A stretch of 5,558 nt of DNA from Comamonadaceae bacterium (lineage in GTDB: Bacteria > Pseudomonadota > Gammaproteobacteria > Burkholderiales > Burkholderiaceae_C), in assembly GCA_947475495.1 (NCBI GenBank), contig CANJNX010000075.1, positions 1 through 5,558 of the forward strand, read 5' to 3'. Numbering within the stretch: the stretch's first letter is position 1; the number at the start of each line of letters is the position of its first letter. Shown here in pieces: positions 1 to 5,558 of this stretch. The notes under the pieces are model-generated. The model worked only from the letters and a program-made list of their open reading frames with translations, had not been told where the DNA came from and searched no databases. The translations under genes and the position numbers were made by a program.

Positions 1-350
1 ACTGCCACTTCCTGCATTTGGAAGTGAACTTTTTCATCGGCCAGCACCGCTTGCACATCACCGGCCAGCGTGGGCATCCAGTGCAGCTTGAGCGGCTTGA
101 GGTCATCAGCGGTCAGAACAGCGATGACGCCGGGGATCTTGAGCGCGGCTTCTTTGTTGATGCGCTTGATGCGGGCATGCGCCACCGAGGCGCGCACGAT
201 ATCCATGTGCACCATTCCGGGCAATTTGATGTCGTCGACATAGTTGCCCTTGCCTTGGATAAAGCGGGCGTCTTCTTTGCGCAGACGCGAAGCGCCCATG
301 CCAGCGAGCGCGAGTTCGCGGGCTTCTACAGTTTGTACCGGTGCGTTCAT
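1..350 (-). CDS. coxL: Aerobic carbon monoxide dehydrogenase large (Mo-Cu) subunit, N-terminal part
   Basis: This is the first 116 codons of the catalytic subunit; the 3' end lies beyond base 1. The full protein (about 800 residues in the family) carries the molybdopterin-cytosine dinucleotide and Cu-S-Mo centre that oxidises CO to CO2. The visible part is the start of the aldehyde oxidase/xanthine dehydrogenase a/b hammerhead domain: ARFIQGKGNYVDD (residues 28-40), KLPGM, AHARIK and a long stretch at residues 92-116 containing MPTLAGDVQAVLADEK. That last stretch closely resembles, from memory, Oligotropha CoxL and favours form I (true CO dehydrogenase) over form II paralogues. The diagnostic active-site loop (AYxCSFR in form I) is outside the window, so form I is an inference. 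The ATG at 350-348 is preceded by GGAG at 360-357 with a good spacing; an internal Met18 has no such support. It starts 28 bp after the coxS stop. Confidence 0.93.
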   Translation of the reverse strand, partial: MNAPVQTVEARELALAGMGASRLRKEDARFIQGKGNYVDDIKLPGMVHMDIVRASVAHARIKRINKEAALKIPGVIAVLTADDLKPLKLHWMPTLAGDVQAVLADEKVHFQMQEVA

Positions 351-378
351 GTGTTTCTCCGATCAAATAGAGGGGGGC

Positions 379-864
379 TTAAGCCGCAACGGGCTCTTGC
401 AATTTTTTGGCGGCGTACTGGACGGCTTTGATGATGTTTTGGTAACCCGTGCAACGGCACAGATTGCCCGACATCCCGTGGCGAATTTCGTCTTCGCTCG
501 GATTGGGGTTCTCTTGCAAGAAGCGGTAGGCGCGCATCAGCATGCCCGGGGTGCAGAAACCGCATTGCAAGCCGTGCTCTTTGTAAAAGCCTTCTTGCAC
601 TGCGTGCAACACACCCTTGTTGGCCAGACCTTCGACAGTGAGCACTTCGGAGCCATCGCACTGCACGGCCAGGTGGGTGCAGGACTTGACCGATTGGCCG
701 TCGACGTCCACGGTGCAAACGCCGCAGTGGCTGGTCTCGCAGCCGATGTGGGCGCCTGTGAGGTTGAGTTCTTCGCGCAAAAAGTGGATCAGCAGGGTGC
801 GCGGCTCCACCGCTTTTTCTTCTTTCTTGCCGTTGACGGAAACGGTGATGAGTTTTTTAGACAT
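379..864 (-). CDS. coxS: Aerobic carbon monoxide dehydrogenase small (2x[2Fe-2S]) subunit
   Basis: This 161-residue protein is the iron-sulfur subunit that passes electrons from the Mo-Cu centre in CoxL to the FAD in CoxM. The N-terminal plant-ferredoxin-type domain has the [2Fe-2S] ligands Cys42, Cys47, Cys50 and Cys62 (in [10 protein letters not shown] and KSC). The C-terminal helical domain has the second cluster's ligands Cys101, Cys104, Cys136 and Cys138 (in QCGFCTPG and [10 protein letters not shown]). All eight are present, and the length matches the family (about 160-166). The TLLIHFLRE and LTGAHIGC stretches resemble known CoxS proteins, although xanthine dehydrogenase-type small subunits share this fold; the CO-specific call rests on the M-S-L order and neighbours. 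The ATG at 864-862 has AAGGA at 878-874, nine bases upstream. It starts 15 bp after coxM ends and is surely co-transcribed with it. Confidence 0.96.
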   Translation of the reverse strand: MSKKLITVSVNGKKEEKAVEPRTLLIHFLREELNLTGAHIGCETSHCGVCTVDVDGQSVKSCTHLAVQCDGSEVLTVEGLANKGVLHAVQEGFYKEHGLQCGFCTPGMLMRAYRFLQENPNPSEDEIRHGMSGNLCRCTGYQNIIKAVQYAAKKLQEPVAA

Positions 865-879
865 ACGTGTAATTCCTTT

Positions 880-1743
880 TTATGAGCAACGTGACCAGGC
901 TTTGTTGAGAGCGCGTTTAACCATTTCTCCGGCCATCGCGGTTTTGTATTCCACATCACCGCGCAGGTCTTCGGCCGGATCGCACACCGCGATGGCGGCT
1001 GCCACGGCGGCTTGCACGTTGGCGGCATTGAAGGGCTTGTTTAGCAAAGCGGATTCAGCAGCGTTGGCGCGCAAAGCCGAGGGAGCCACATTGGTCAGGG
1101 CAATGCGCACATGGCTGACCTGGTCTCCTTTTTTGCGAAGAACGACTGCGCAGCCGGCGGTCGCCCAATCGCCCGTTTTACGCTTGAGTTTTTCGTAGGC
1201 ATAGCCTGTGCCGTGTGCAAACGCGGGGACACGGATCTCGCACATGACTTCGTTCTCTTCGAGCTGGGTCATGTAGGTACCGAGGAAAAAGCCGTCGGCG
1301 GCTACGGTACGCCGGCCCTTGGGGCCTTCTAGAACAAAGGAGGCGTCGATGGCGATGGAGAGCGCGGGGTGGTCGTTGCCAGGGTCGCCGTGGGCAATGT
1401 CGCCGCCAATGGTGCCGCGGTTGCGCACCTGCGGGTCCGCAATCAACTTGGCCGCTTCGCACAGCAGTGGCACTTTGGCTTGCAAGATAGGGGACTTGAT
1501 CAGGTCGTTTTCGACCGTCATTGCGCCAATCACCACGGTGGCGCCATCTTCACAAATGCCTTTGAGTTCGGGAATGCGGTTGATGTCAATCAAGTGCTCG
1601 GGTTGCGCAAAACGCAACTTCATCATCGGCAACAGGCTGTGCCCACCTGCCAACAATTTGGCTTCTGAACCGAGCTGTCCAAGCAAAGCAACAGCTTCGC
1701 CCACGGTTTTGGGCGCGTGGTATTCAAAACGCGGTGGAATCAT
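880..1743 (-). CDS. coxM: Aerobic carbon monoxide dehydrogenase medium (FAD) subunit
   Basis: This 287-residue protein (family about 288) is the flavoprotein subunit that takes electrons from CoxS and passes them to the respiratory chain. It shows the FAD-binding type-5 fold, with the two pyrophosphate-binding motifs AGGHS at residues 32-36 and TIGGD at 111-115, followed by DPGND. These sit at the same positions as in Oligotropha CoxM (remembered as AGGHS and TIGGN). GYAYEKLKRKTGDWATA (about residues 180-196) marks the CO dehydrogenase flavoprotein C-terminal domain; Trp193 stands where I recall Tyr in Oligotropha. The start is MIPPRFEYH, with AGGAG at 1754-1750 six bases before the ATG. It is the first gene of the coxMSL run and follows a 218-bp non-coding gap with promoter-like and repeat elements. 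The order M-S-L is that of aerobic CO dehydrogenase operons. Confidence 0.96.
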   Translation of the reverse strand: MIPPRFEYHAPKTVGEAVALLGQLGSEAKLLAGGHSLLPMMKLRFAQPEHLIDINRIPELKGICEDGATVVIGAMTVENDLIKSPILQAKVPLLCEAAKLIADPQVRNRGTIGGDIAHGDPGNDHPALSIAIDASFVLEGPKGRRTVAADGFFLGTYMTQLEENEVMCEIRVPAFAHGTGYAYEKLKRKTGDWATAGCAVVLRKKGDQVSHVRIALTNVAPSALRANAAESALLNKPFNAANVQAAVAAAIAVCDPAEDLRGDVEYKTAMAGEMVKRALNKAWSRCS

Positions 1744-1774
1744 GGTGGTCTCCTATGGCTTTATTGGGAAAACC

Positions 1775-1788
1775 ATTTTGACCAAAAT
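1775..1788. repeat. Perfect inverted repeat in the coxM leader
   Basis: ATTTTG-AC-CAAAAT is a perfect 6-bp inverted repeat with a 2-bp centre. It lies about 20 bp upstream of the coxM ribosome binding site and downstream of the proposed -10 box. Its form suits a dimeric regulator site, but the AT-rich arms could arise by chance. No family consensus is recognised. Confidence 0.4.
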
Positions 1789-1794
1789 CAATTT

Positions 1795-1810
1795 CCGACT
1801 GAAGAGTCAG
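1795..1810 (-). repeat. Short stem-loop at the predicted start of the cox transcript
   Basis: In the cox direction CTGACT-CTTC-AGTCGG can form a six-pair stem (one G-U pair) with a four-base loop. It lies immediately after the proposed TATAAC -10 box, so it would sit at or just upstream of the 5' end of the mRNA. It might affect transcript stability or be a protein site, or it may be chance. Confidence 0.3.
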
Positions 1811-1839
1811 GTTATAGACTCGCCCGTCATCGGGTGGTC
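1811..1839 (-). promoter_or_regulatory. Candidate coxM promoter with a weak -35 box
   Basis: Reading in the cox direction, TATAAC at 1816-1811 is a 5/6 match to the sigma-70 -10 consensus. With a 17-bp spacer the -35 hexamer would be GACCAC (1839-1834), a poor match. A slightly better TCGACC lies 2 bp further upstream, with a 19-bp spacer. A good -10 with a weak -35 is what an activator-dependent promoter looks like and fits control by RcoM. The spacer holds a small dyad, CCCG-TCAT-CGGG (1823-1834). The predicted start is near 1804, giving a leader of about 60 bases. Found by eye only. Confidence 0.45.
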
Positions 1840-1848
1840 GATTTTGTT

Positions 1849-1876
1849 GCACGAAATGCCTGTTTAGGCGCATGAA
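1849..1876 (-). promoter_or_regulatory. Candidate RcoM operator: two direct repeats 21 bp apart
   Basis: In the cox direction TTCATGC (1876-1870) and TTCGTGC (1855-1849) match at six of seven bases and start exactly 21 bp apart, two helical turns. LytTR-domain regulators typically bind paired direct repeats of about 9 bp at this spacing on one DNA face. Their centres fall near -70 and -50 relative to the proposed start, normal places for an activator. The adjacent gene encodes a LytTR regulator of CO metabolism. I do not see a convincing third copy 21 bp further downstream. The assignment to RcoM is inference from spacing, position and neighbour. Confidence 0.45.
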
Positions 1877-1907
1877 GCGCGTAGGTCAAATTTTTTACTT
1901 AAAGCAA

Positions 1908-1925
1908 CTAGGGAGTTACCCTGAG
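1908..1925. repeat. Weak hairpin between rcoM and the cox promoter
   Basis: CTAGGG and CCCTGAG can pair around a five-base loop, with one bulged base. It lies about 40 bp downstream of the rcoM stop, where a terminator would be useful to separate rcoM from coxM. Neither strand has a T-tract directly after the stem, so it does not qualify as an intrinsic terminator. Read-through from rcoM into coxM therefore remains possible. Confidence 0.25.
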
Positions 1926-1961
1926 GCCCAAACAGTCAGTGAATACCCTTGGTTTTGCGGT

Positions 1962-2705
1962 TTAACTCAGACCCAGGGATTCACGCAAGCGGCTGACCGC
2001 AGTGCGCGAGACGGGAATGGGCTGGTTTTTTTTCCCTTTGAGAACGAGGTGGGTTTTGGTCCCTTCGCGCCCGAGCTCCTGAACCGCTTTCAAATTCACA
2101 ATAAAGCGCCGATGCACGCGTTGGAACTGCGCCGGATCGAGTCGCAACTCGAGGTCTCCGATGCTCAGGTTGCAAAAGTGGAAACCCTCCGCCGTGAGCA
2201 CGCGGGTGTAGTGGGCTTGGGACTCAAGGCACAAGACGTCTTGGGTGTCTACGAAAGACACTTTTTGGTTGGCAACCATCGGGATTCTTGAGAGCCGCAT
2301 GTTCGGCGGTGCCAAGTCAAGACCTGCATCGGCTTGGCTGACAACCTGTGTCACGTCATAAAAGACCAAGACGAACCCCGTGGTTTCATTGTGTTCATTG
2401 CCCAGTCGGCTCACTTTGATGAGGAGAACTTGCTCTGGAATGTTGATGATCATCGTCATCGGCACAGCATTCGACATGGGGCAGCGTGAGGCTTCGTCGA
2501 GCAAAAAATTCACTTTCGGCTGTGATCTCGGGGGATGAAAAGAAGTCACCAATGCGCCAAAGGGTTGCTTCTCATCGACAGGCAAAACCTGCCGTGCAAA
2601 GTCGTTCATTGCCAGCACATTGCGCTGAGCGTCGAGATGAATCACCCCAACGTCAAACTTCTCGAAAAGGTAGAGACTCTGGTTGGGTACTATTTTTGTG
2701 TCCAT
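1962..2705 (-). CDS. rcoM: CO-sensing heme PAS-LytTR transcriptional regulator RcoM
   Basis: This 247-residue single-component regulator is predicted to bind CO at a heme and activate cox genes. Residues about 10-120 form a PAS domain, starting near FEKFDVGVIHLDAQRNVLAMND and ending at VLVFYDVTQ. Residues about 140-245 form a LytTR DNA-binding domain, with AHYTRVL, SIGDLELRLDP, RVHRRFIVNL and PVSR. His57 (in SFHPPRS), Cys75 (in SRCPM) and Met85 (in MTMIINIP) line up with His74, Cys94 and Met104 of Burkholderia xenovorans RcoM-2, the known heme ligands; in the reduced form Met is replaced by CO. The His-Cys spacing is 18 rather than 20 residues. The start is fixed at 2705: the only stop-free upstream codons contain no ATG, GTG or TTG before the in-frame TAA of the FAH gene. 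A modest GGGA lies 7 bases before the ATG. The 21-bp gap to the FAH gene suggests co-transcription with it. Confidence 0.93.
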   Translation of the reverse strand: MDTKIVPNQSLYLFEKFDVGVIHLDAQRNVLAMNDFARQVLPVDEKQPFGALVTSFHPPRSQPKVNFLLDEASRCPMSNAVPMTMIINIPEQVLLIKVSRLGNEHNETTGFVLVFYDVTQVVSQADAGLDLAPPNMRLSRIPMVANQKVSFVDTQDVLCLESQAHYTRVLTAEGFHFCNLSIGDLELRLDPAQFQRVHRRFIVNLKAVQELGREGTKTHLVLKGKKNQPIPVSRTAVSRLRESLGLS

Positions 2706-2726
2706 ACAGGCGTCCCGTTTCGGCCT

Positions 2727-3647
2727 TTAAAGTGATGCGACCACATCTTGGGCAATGGCTCCAAAAACACTCAAGCCATCGCGCCCCTTGACTTCGATGC
2801 GCACCGCGTTGCCCACTTGCAAAAAGTCGGTTTGTGTCTGTCCGTCTTGTTGGGTTTCCATCGCGCGTTTGTCCGCGATGCTGTGGTAGCCCTTGGGCCA
2901 GTCGGTCTGGCCGTTTTTCTCTACGCCGGGGCTGCGAACGGTGCCGCTTCCCACCAAAGAGCCTGCGCTGAGTTTGCGGTTGCGTGCCAGCGCAGCGATC
3001 AGTTCGCCAAAGTGGTGTGCCATGTCGTCACCCGTGTCGCTCAGACCGACCTTGCGACCGTTCAGGGTGGATTGCAATGTCAAATGCAAGCGACCATGCG
3101 ACCATGCGTCACCGAGTTCGTCGGTGGTGACTGCCACCGGTCCAAAGGCGGTTCCGGCATCGTGTGCATTGGAAAGGCTGCGTGTCCAGTGGTTGGCAAG
3201 GAGTACGAGGCGAATGCCTTCAATGGCTTTATCAGGGGCGCAGCCTTGGGCGATGTCACTGGTCGCTACTGCCAACTCGGCGCTGAAATCTAAGCCGGCG
3301 TTTTCATCGGCGCAAACAAAAGCGTCTTGTGCGCCAAAAAAGCTGTCGCTGCTGGTTTGCGCGGGCAGCAAATCTTCGCTGGTGAAGCCGCCACCTCGGG
3401 CCCACTGAAACGCCCGGGGCAGCGGGGCCATGCATTGGGCGGGATTGAAGGCAAAGGCGTTGCGCAAGCGCCCGGCGTTGAGCAAATCGGAGAGGTCTTG
3501 CAATTGCGGACTGAGGTAGTTCCAGTCATCAAGCACCTGCTGCAGGCGGTTAGCGATATGGGTCGGGTACACGGCTTGCGTGAGGTCGCGCGATACGACA
3601 ACAAGTTGTCCGTCGCGGCTTGCGTCTTGGTAGCTTGCAAATTTCAT
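2727..3647 (-). CDS. Fumarylacetoacetate hydrolase family protein with altered metal site
   Basis: This 306-residue protein has an FAA-hydrolase N-terminal domain (MKFASYQDASRDGQLVVVSRD to about residue 80) and an FAH catalytic fold (LDFSAELAV at 119-127, SAGSLVGSGTV at 227-237, GDTIRIEMKG-like NAVRIEVKGRD at 280-290, FGAI). Members cleave or isomerise acylpyruvate-like intermediates of aromatic catabolism using a divalent metal held by an ExE pair and an Asp. Here the first Glu of ExE is Ser122 (Glu124 is kept), and the usual AND motif reads Ala-Asn-His153. The region after it is about ten or more residues shorter than I remember for related Burkholderiales proteins, which have about 325-335 residues. 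Activity is therefore uncertain. The start at 3647 was chosen because its ATG overlaps the glnE stop as ATGA and gives the normal MKFASY N-terminus; an ATG at 3680 adds 11 residues without support. A GGAG lies 13 bases upstream, rather far, so translation probably relies on coupling. Confidence 0.88.
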   Translation of the reverse strand: MKFASYQDASRDGQLVVVSRDLTQAVYPTHIANRLQQVLDDWNYLSPQLQDLSDLLNAGRLRNAFAFNPAQCMAPLPRAFQWARGGGFTSEDLLPAQTSSDSFFGAQDAFVCADENAGLDFSAELAVATSDIAQGCAPDKAIEGIRLVLLANHWTRSLSNAHDAGTAFGPVAVTTDELGDAWSHGRLHLTLQSTLNGRKVGLSDTGDDMAHHFGELIAALARNRKLSAGSLVGSGTVRSPGVEKNGQTDWPKGYHSIADKRAMETQQDGQTQTDFLQVGNAVRIEVKGRDGLSVFGAIAQDVVASL

Positions 3648-5558
3648 GGCTGAATTGTCGCTCCAAAAACGCCAGCCCACAGCGCCAAACCGGCAGCCTG
3701 TTCTTGGGCTGCAACAACCGGCTCGACTTGGGTGGGTTCTTCATTCAGACGCGCGCGGTGTTGAATTTGTCGCAGCGTGCGGTAGGCGCTGGCGGCGTGG
3801 GCGCCGATGGGTGCTGCGAGCAGTCCACAGTCTTGGGCGCGTTGCAGCAAGGCGATGTTGCCCACGTTGTCGAGCAATTCGGGGTGGCGGTGGCCTTCGC
3901 TCAAGACCAAAAACTGAACCGCAAATTCGATATCGACCATGCCGCCAGGGCTGTGCTTGACGTCAAATGCGGCGCCTTTGATGGGGTGGGCGCTGCGGAC
4001 TTTTTCACGCATGGCAGCGATTTCATCGTGCAAGGCCACGCGGTCACGCTGCGAAGAAATCACCGCTTGGCGTACGGCGTCAAACCGCGCGTGGAGTTCG
4101 GGGCTGCCAAACACACAGCGCGCCCGCGTCATGGCCTGGTGCTCCCAGGTCCACGCCGTGTTCGAGCCGCGTTGCTGTTGGTAGTTGGCATAGGCGGTGA
4201 AGGTGGTCACCAATAGGCCTGAATTGCCGTTGGGGCGCAAGGCGGTGTCGATTTCATACACATCGCCTTCGCTGGTTTTCACGGTGAGCCAGTTGATGAG
4301 TTTGCGAACCAAGGCGGCGTAGACCTCCCCGGCGCGTTCGTCGTCATCGTCGTACACGAACACAATGTCAAGATCGCTGCCATAACCCAGTTCTTTGCCG
4401 CCGAGTTTGCCGTAGGCAATGATGGCAAAGCGGGGCGTTTCTGCATGGCGCGATTTCAGCCGCGTCCAACACCAGCGGGTGGTGATACGTAGCAGCACTT
4501 CGGCCAGTGCGCTTAAGTCGTCGGCCACTTGCTCAACGGTGATGCGGCCTTCCACATCGCGCGCCAAGGTGCGAAACACTTCGGCGTGGTGCGCACGGCG
4601 AATCAGGTTGAGCAAATTTTCTTCATCGTCTTCACCGCTGAGGGTGAGCGCAGCCAGGCGCCGCTCCATGTCGGATTCAAATACCGCGGCGTCAAACCGT
4701 TCGGCAACCATGGCGCTGCCAGCGAGCTCGTCAATCACACCGGGGTGTTTGAGCAAGTAGCGCGCGGGCCAGCGCGCCGCACCCAAGATGCGCAGCAAGC
4801 GTTCATGAACGCCCGGGCGCTCGACCAGCAAGGCCAGGTAACTTTCGCGGCGTAACAAGGGCTCAATCCAGTCCACCAAGCGCACCGCTGCTTCTTCGCT
4901 GGCGCTGCCATCGGCCACCCACTGCGCAGTGCGTTGAACCAATTTGAATAAGCGCAAGCGAGATTCATCGCGCAAAGCCAGCACCCGGGGGTGGGTGCGC
5001 CACAACGCAACACGGTCTTTGACGGCACCTTGCAGGAGTGCCAGCAGCGTGTCGATATCCAATGCCGAAGCGGGGGGAGTGTTGTCTTGGGTATTGCAGC
5101 CGTTGCAGGTTTTTGGCGGCCCGCCCAGCAAGGCGTCAAACTCTTGCGCTACCAACTCGCGGTGGGTATCGAGCTGCGCCAAAAAATCACTGGCGTGGGC
5201 AAAGCCCAGTGTCTGGGCAATCCAGCCCAGGTCGGCGTCATCGGTGGGCAGCAAGTGGGTTTGCTGGTCGTCTAGGTATTGAATGCGGTGTTCGACTTGG
5301 CGCAAAAACACATAGGCCTGCGCCAAGCCTTGCGCTGTGGGTGCGTCCATCAGTTCGGCTTGGACCAAGCGCTCCAGCGCGCTCAAGGTGGGTCGGGTGC
5401 GAAGTTCAGGAAACTGCCCGCCACGAACGACTTGCAAGAGTTGCACCGTGAACTCAATTTCACGGATGCCGCCGCGCGAAAGCTTGACATCGTTGTTGCG
5501 CTCGGGGTGGCCCGCGCTGCGCTTGGAGGCGTGGTCACGAATCTGGCGGTGCAGGATG
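3644..5558 (-). CDS. glnE: Bifunctional glutamine synthetase adenylyltransferase/deadenylylase, C-terminal part
   Basis: This is the last 637 residues of a protein usually about 900-950 long; the 5' end lies beyond base 5558 and the visible frame begins at 5557. GlnE adenylylates glutamine synthetase when nitrogen is plentiful and removes AMP when it is scarce, under PII control. The visible part opens with the end of the deadenylylating half (VKLSRGGIREIEF, residues 24-36, and QLLQVVRGGQFPELRTR). The second nucleotidyltransferase domain follows: AYGKLGGKELGYGSDLDIVFVY, with catalytic Asp395 and Asp397 (codons near 4375-4367), and a third acidic EID at 435-437 followed by TALRPNGNSG. The terminal helical domain has GGMVDIEFAVQFL (from residue 538) and HRARLNEEP. 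All key residues of the adenylylating half are present. A GTG at 5446 lies inside the GGIREIEF region and is not the start. The TGA stop overlaps the ATG of the FAH-family gene. Confidence 0.96.
   Translation of the reverse strand, partial: ILHRQIRDHASKRSAGHPERNNDVKLSRGGIREIEFTVQLLQVVRGGQFPELRTRPTLSALERLVQAELMDAPTAQGLAQAYVFLRQVEHRIQYLDDQQTHLLPTDDADLGWIAQTLGFAHASDFLAQLDTHRELVAQEFDALLGGPPKTCNGCNTQDNTPPASALDIDTLLALLQGAVKDRVALWRTHPRVLALRDESRLRLFKLVQRTAQWVADGSASEEAAVRLVDWIEPLLRRESYLALLVERPGVHERLLRILGAARWPARYLLKHPGVIDELAGSAMVAERFDAAVFESDMERRLAALTLSGEDDEENLLNLIRRAHHAEVFRTLARDVEGRITVEQVADDLSALAEVLLRITTRWCWTRLKSRHAETPRFAIIAYGKLGGKELGYGSDLDIVFVYDDDDERAGEVYAALVRKLINWLTVKTSEGDVYEIDTALRPNGNSGLLVTTFTAYANYQQQRGSNTAWTWEHQAMTRARCVFGSPELHARFDAVRQAVISSQRDRVALHDEIAAMREKVRSAHPIKGAAFDVKHSPGGMVDIEFAVQFLVLSEGHRHPELLDNVGNIALLQRAQDCGLLAAPIGAHAASAYRTLRQIQHRARLNEEPTQVEPVVAAQEQAAGLALWAGVFGATIQP

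Noticed and set aside
244..1198. Long plus-strand open frames opposite coxS and coxM
   Set aside because: They are antisense to well-supported genes with intact cofactor motifs, have no recognisable protein family and reflect high GC content.
1..1743. Xanthine dehydrogenase or isoquinoline oxidoreductase instead of CO dehydrogenase
   Set aside because: These share the cofactor folds, but the M-S-L order, CoxM motif positions, the CoxL stretch at residues 92-116 and the adjacent rcoM all favour CO dehydrogenase.
1849..1862. Sigma-54 (-24/-12) promoter upstream of coxM
   Set aside because: In the cox direction a GG and a GC occur, but only 8 bases separate them instead of the required 10, and the rest of the consensus is missing.
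1908..1925. Intrinsic terminator for rcoM
   Set aside because: The stem is short and bulged and is not followed by a T-run in the rcoM direction.
1872..2291. Plus-strand open frame of 139 codons opposite the LytTR half of rcoM
   Set aside because: It overlaps the LytTR-coding region antisense, shows no domain and has no convincing ribosome binding site.
3645..3680. Upstream ATG at 3680 as the start of the FAH-family gene
   Set aside because: The extra 11 residues do not look like the family and lie within glnE; the ATG at 3647 forms the ATGA overlap and gives the family N-terminus.
3620..4216. Plus-strand open frame of 198 codons opposite the 3' end of glnE
   Set aside because: Antisense shadow of a conserved catalytic gene; no recognisable protein.
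5444..5446. GTG at 5446 as the start of glnE
   Set aside because: The frame continues to the window edge and encodes the conserved GGIREIEF motif upstream, so the gene is cut by the window.

Overview
The window shows five genes, all on the minus strand, so the biological order runs from high to low coordinates: glnE (5' part off the window), a fumarylacetoacetate-hydrolase (FAH) family gene, the CO sensor-regulator rcoM, then coxM, coxS and the start of coxL (3' part off the window). The style of GlnE and the FAH protein, the high GC, and the RcoM/form I CO dehydrogenase pairing point to a betaproteobacterium of the Burkholderiales, most likely Comamonadaceae. That placement is from recognition of protein style, not from a search.

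Right part (about 5558 to 2727): a housekeeping segment. glnE encodes the bifunctional adenylyltransferase that controls glutamine synthetase. Its stop overlaps the start of the FAH-family gene in an ATGA, so the two are almost certainly co-transcribed. The FAH protein appears to have lost two of the usual metal ligands.

Middle (2705 to 1744): rcoM begins only 21 bp after the FAH stop, leaving little room for its own promoter, so it may be expressed from the glnE-FAH transcript. It encodes a PAS heme sensor fused to a LytTR DNA-binding domain, with His57, Cys75 and Met85 at the places of the known heme ligands. A 218-bp non-coding gap follows. It holds a plausible coxM promoter, a pair of 7-bp direct repeats exactly 21 bp apart upstream of it (a good candidate RcoM operator), and several small dyads.

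Left part (1743 to 1): coxM-coxS-coxL, encoding the FAD, 2x[2Fe-2S] and molybdenum-copper subunits of aerobic CO dehydrogenase in the canonical M-S-L order, with short gaps and good ribosome binding sites. In the working model, CO binds the RcoM heme, RcoM binds upstream of coxM, and the dehydrogenase oxidises CO to CO2, passing electrons Mo-Cu to FeS to FAD and on to the respiratory chain. No mobile element, tRNA, rRNA or CRISPR array is visible. The systems are known families; the less expected points are the altered FAH active site, the attachment of the CO regulator to a nitrogen-control operon, and the candidate operator.
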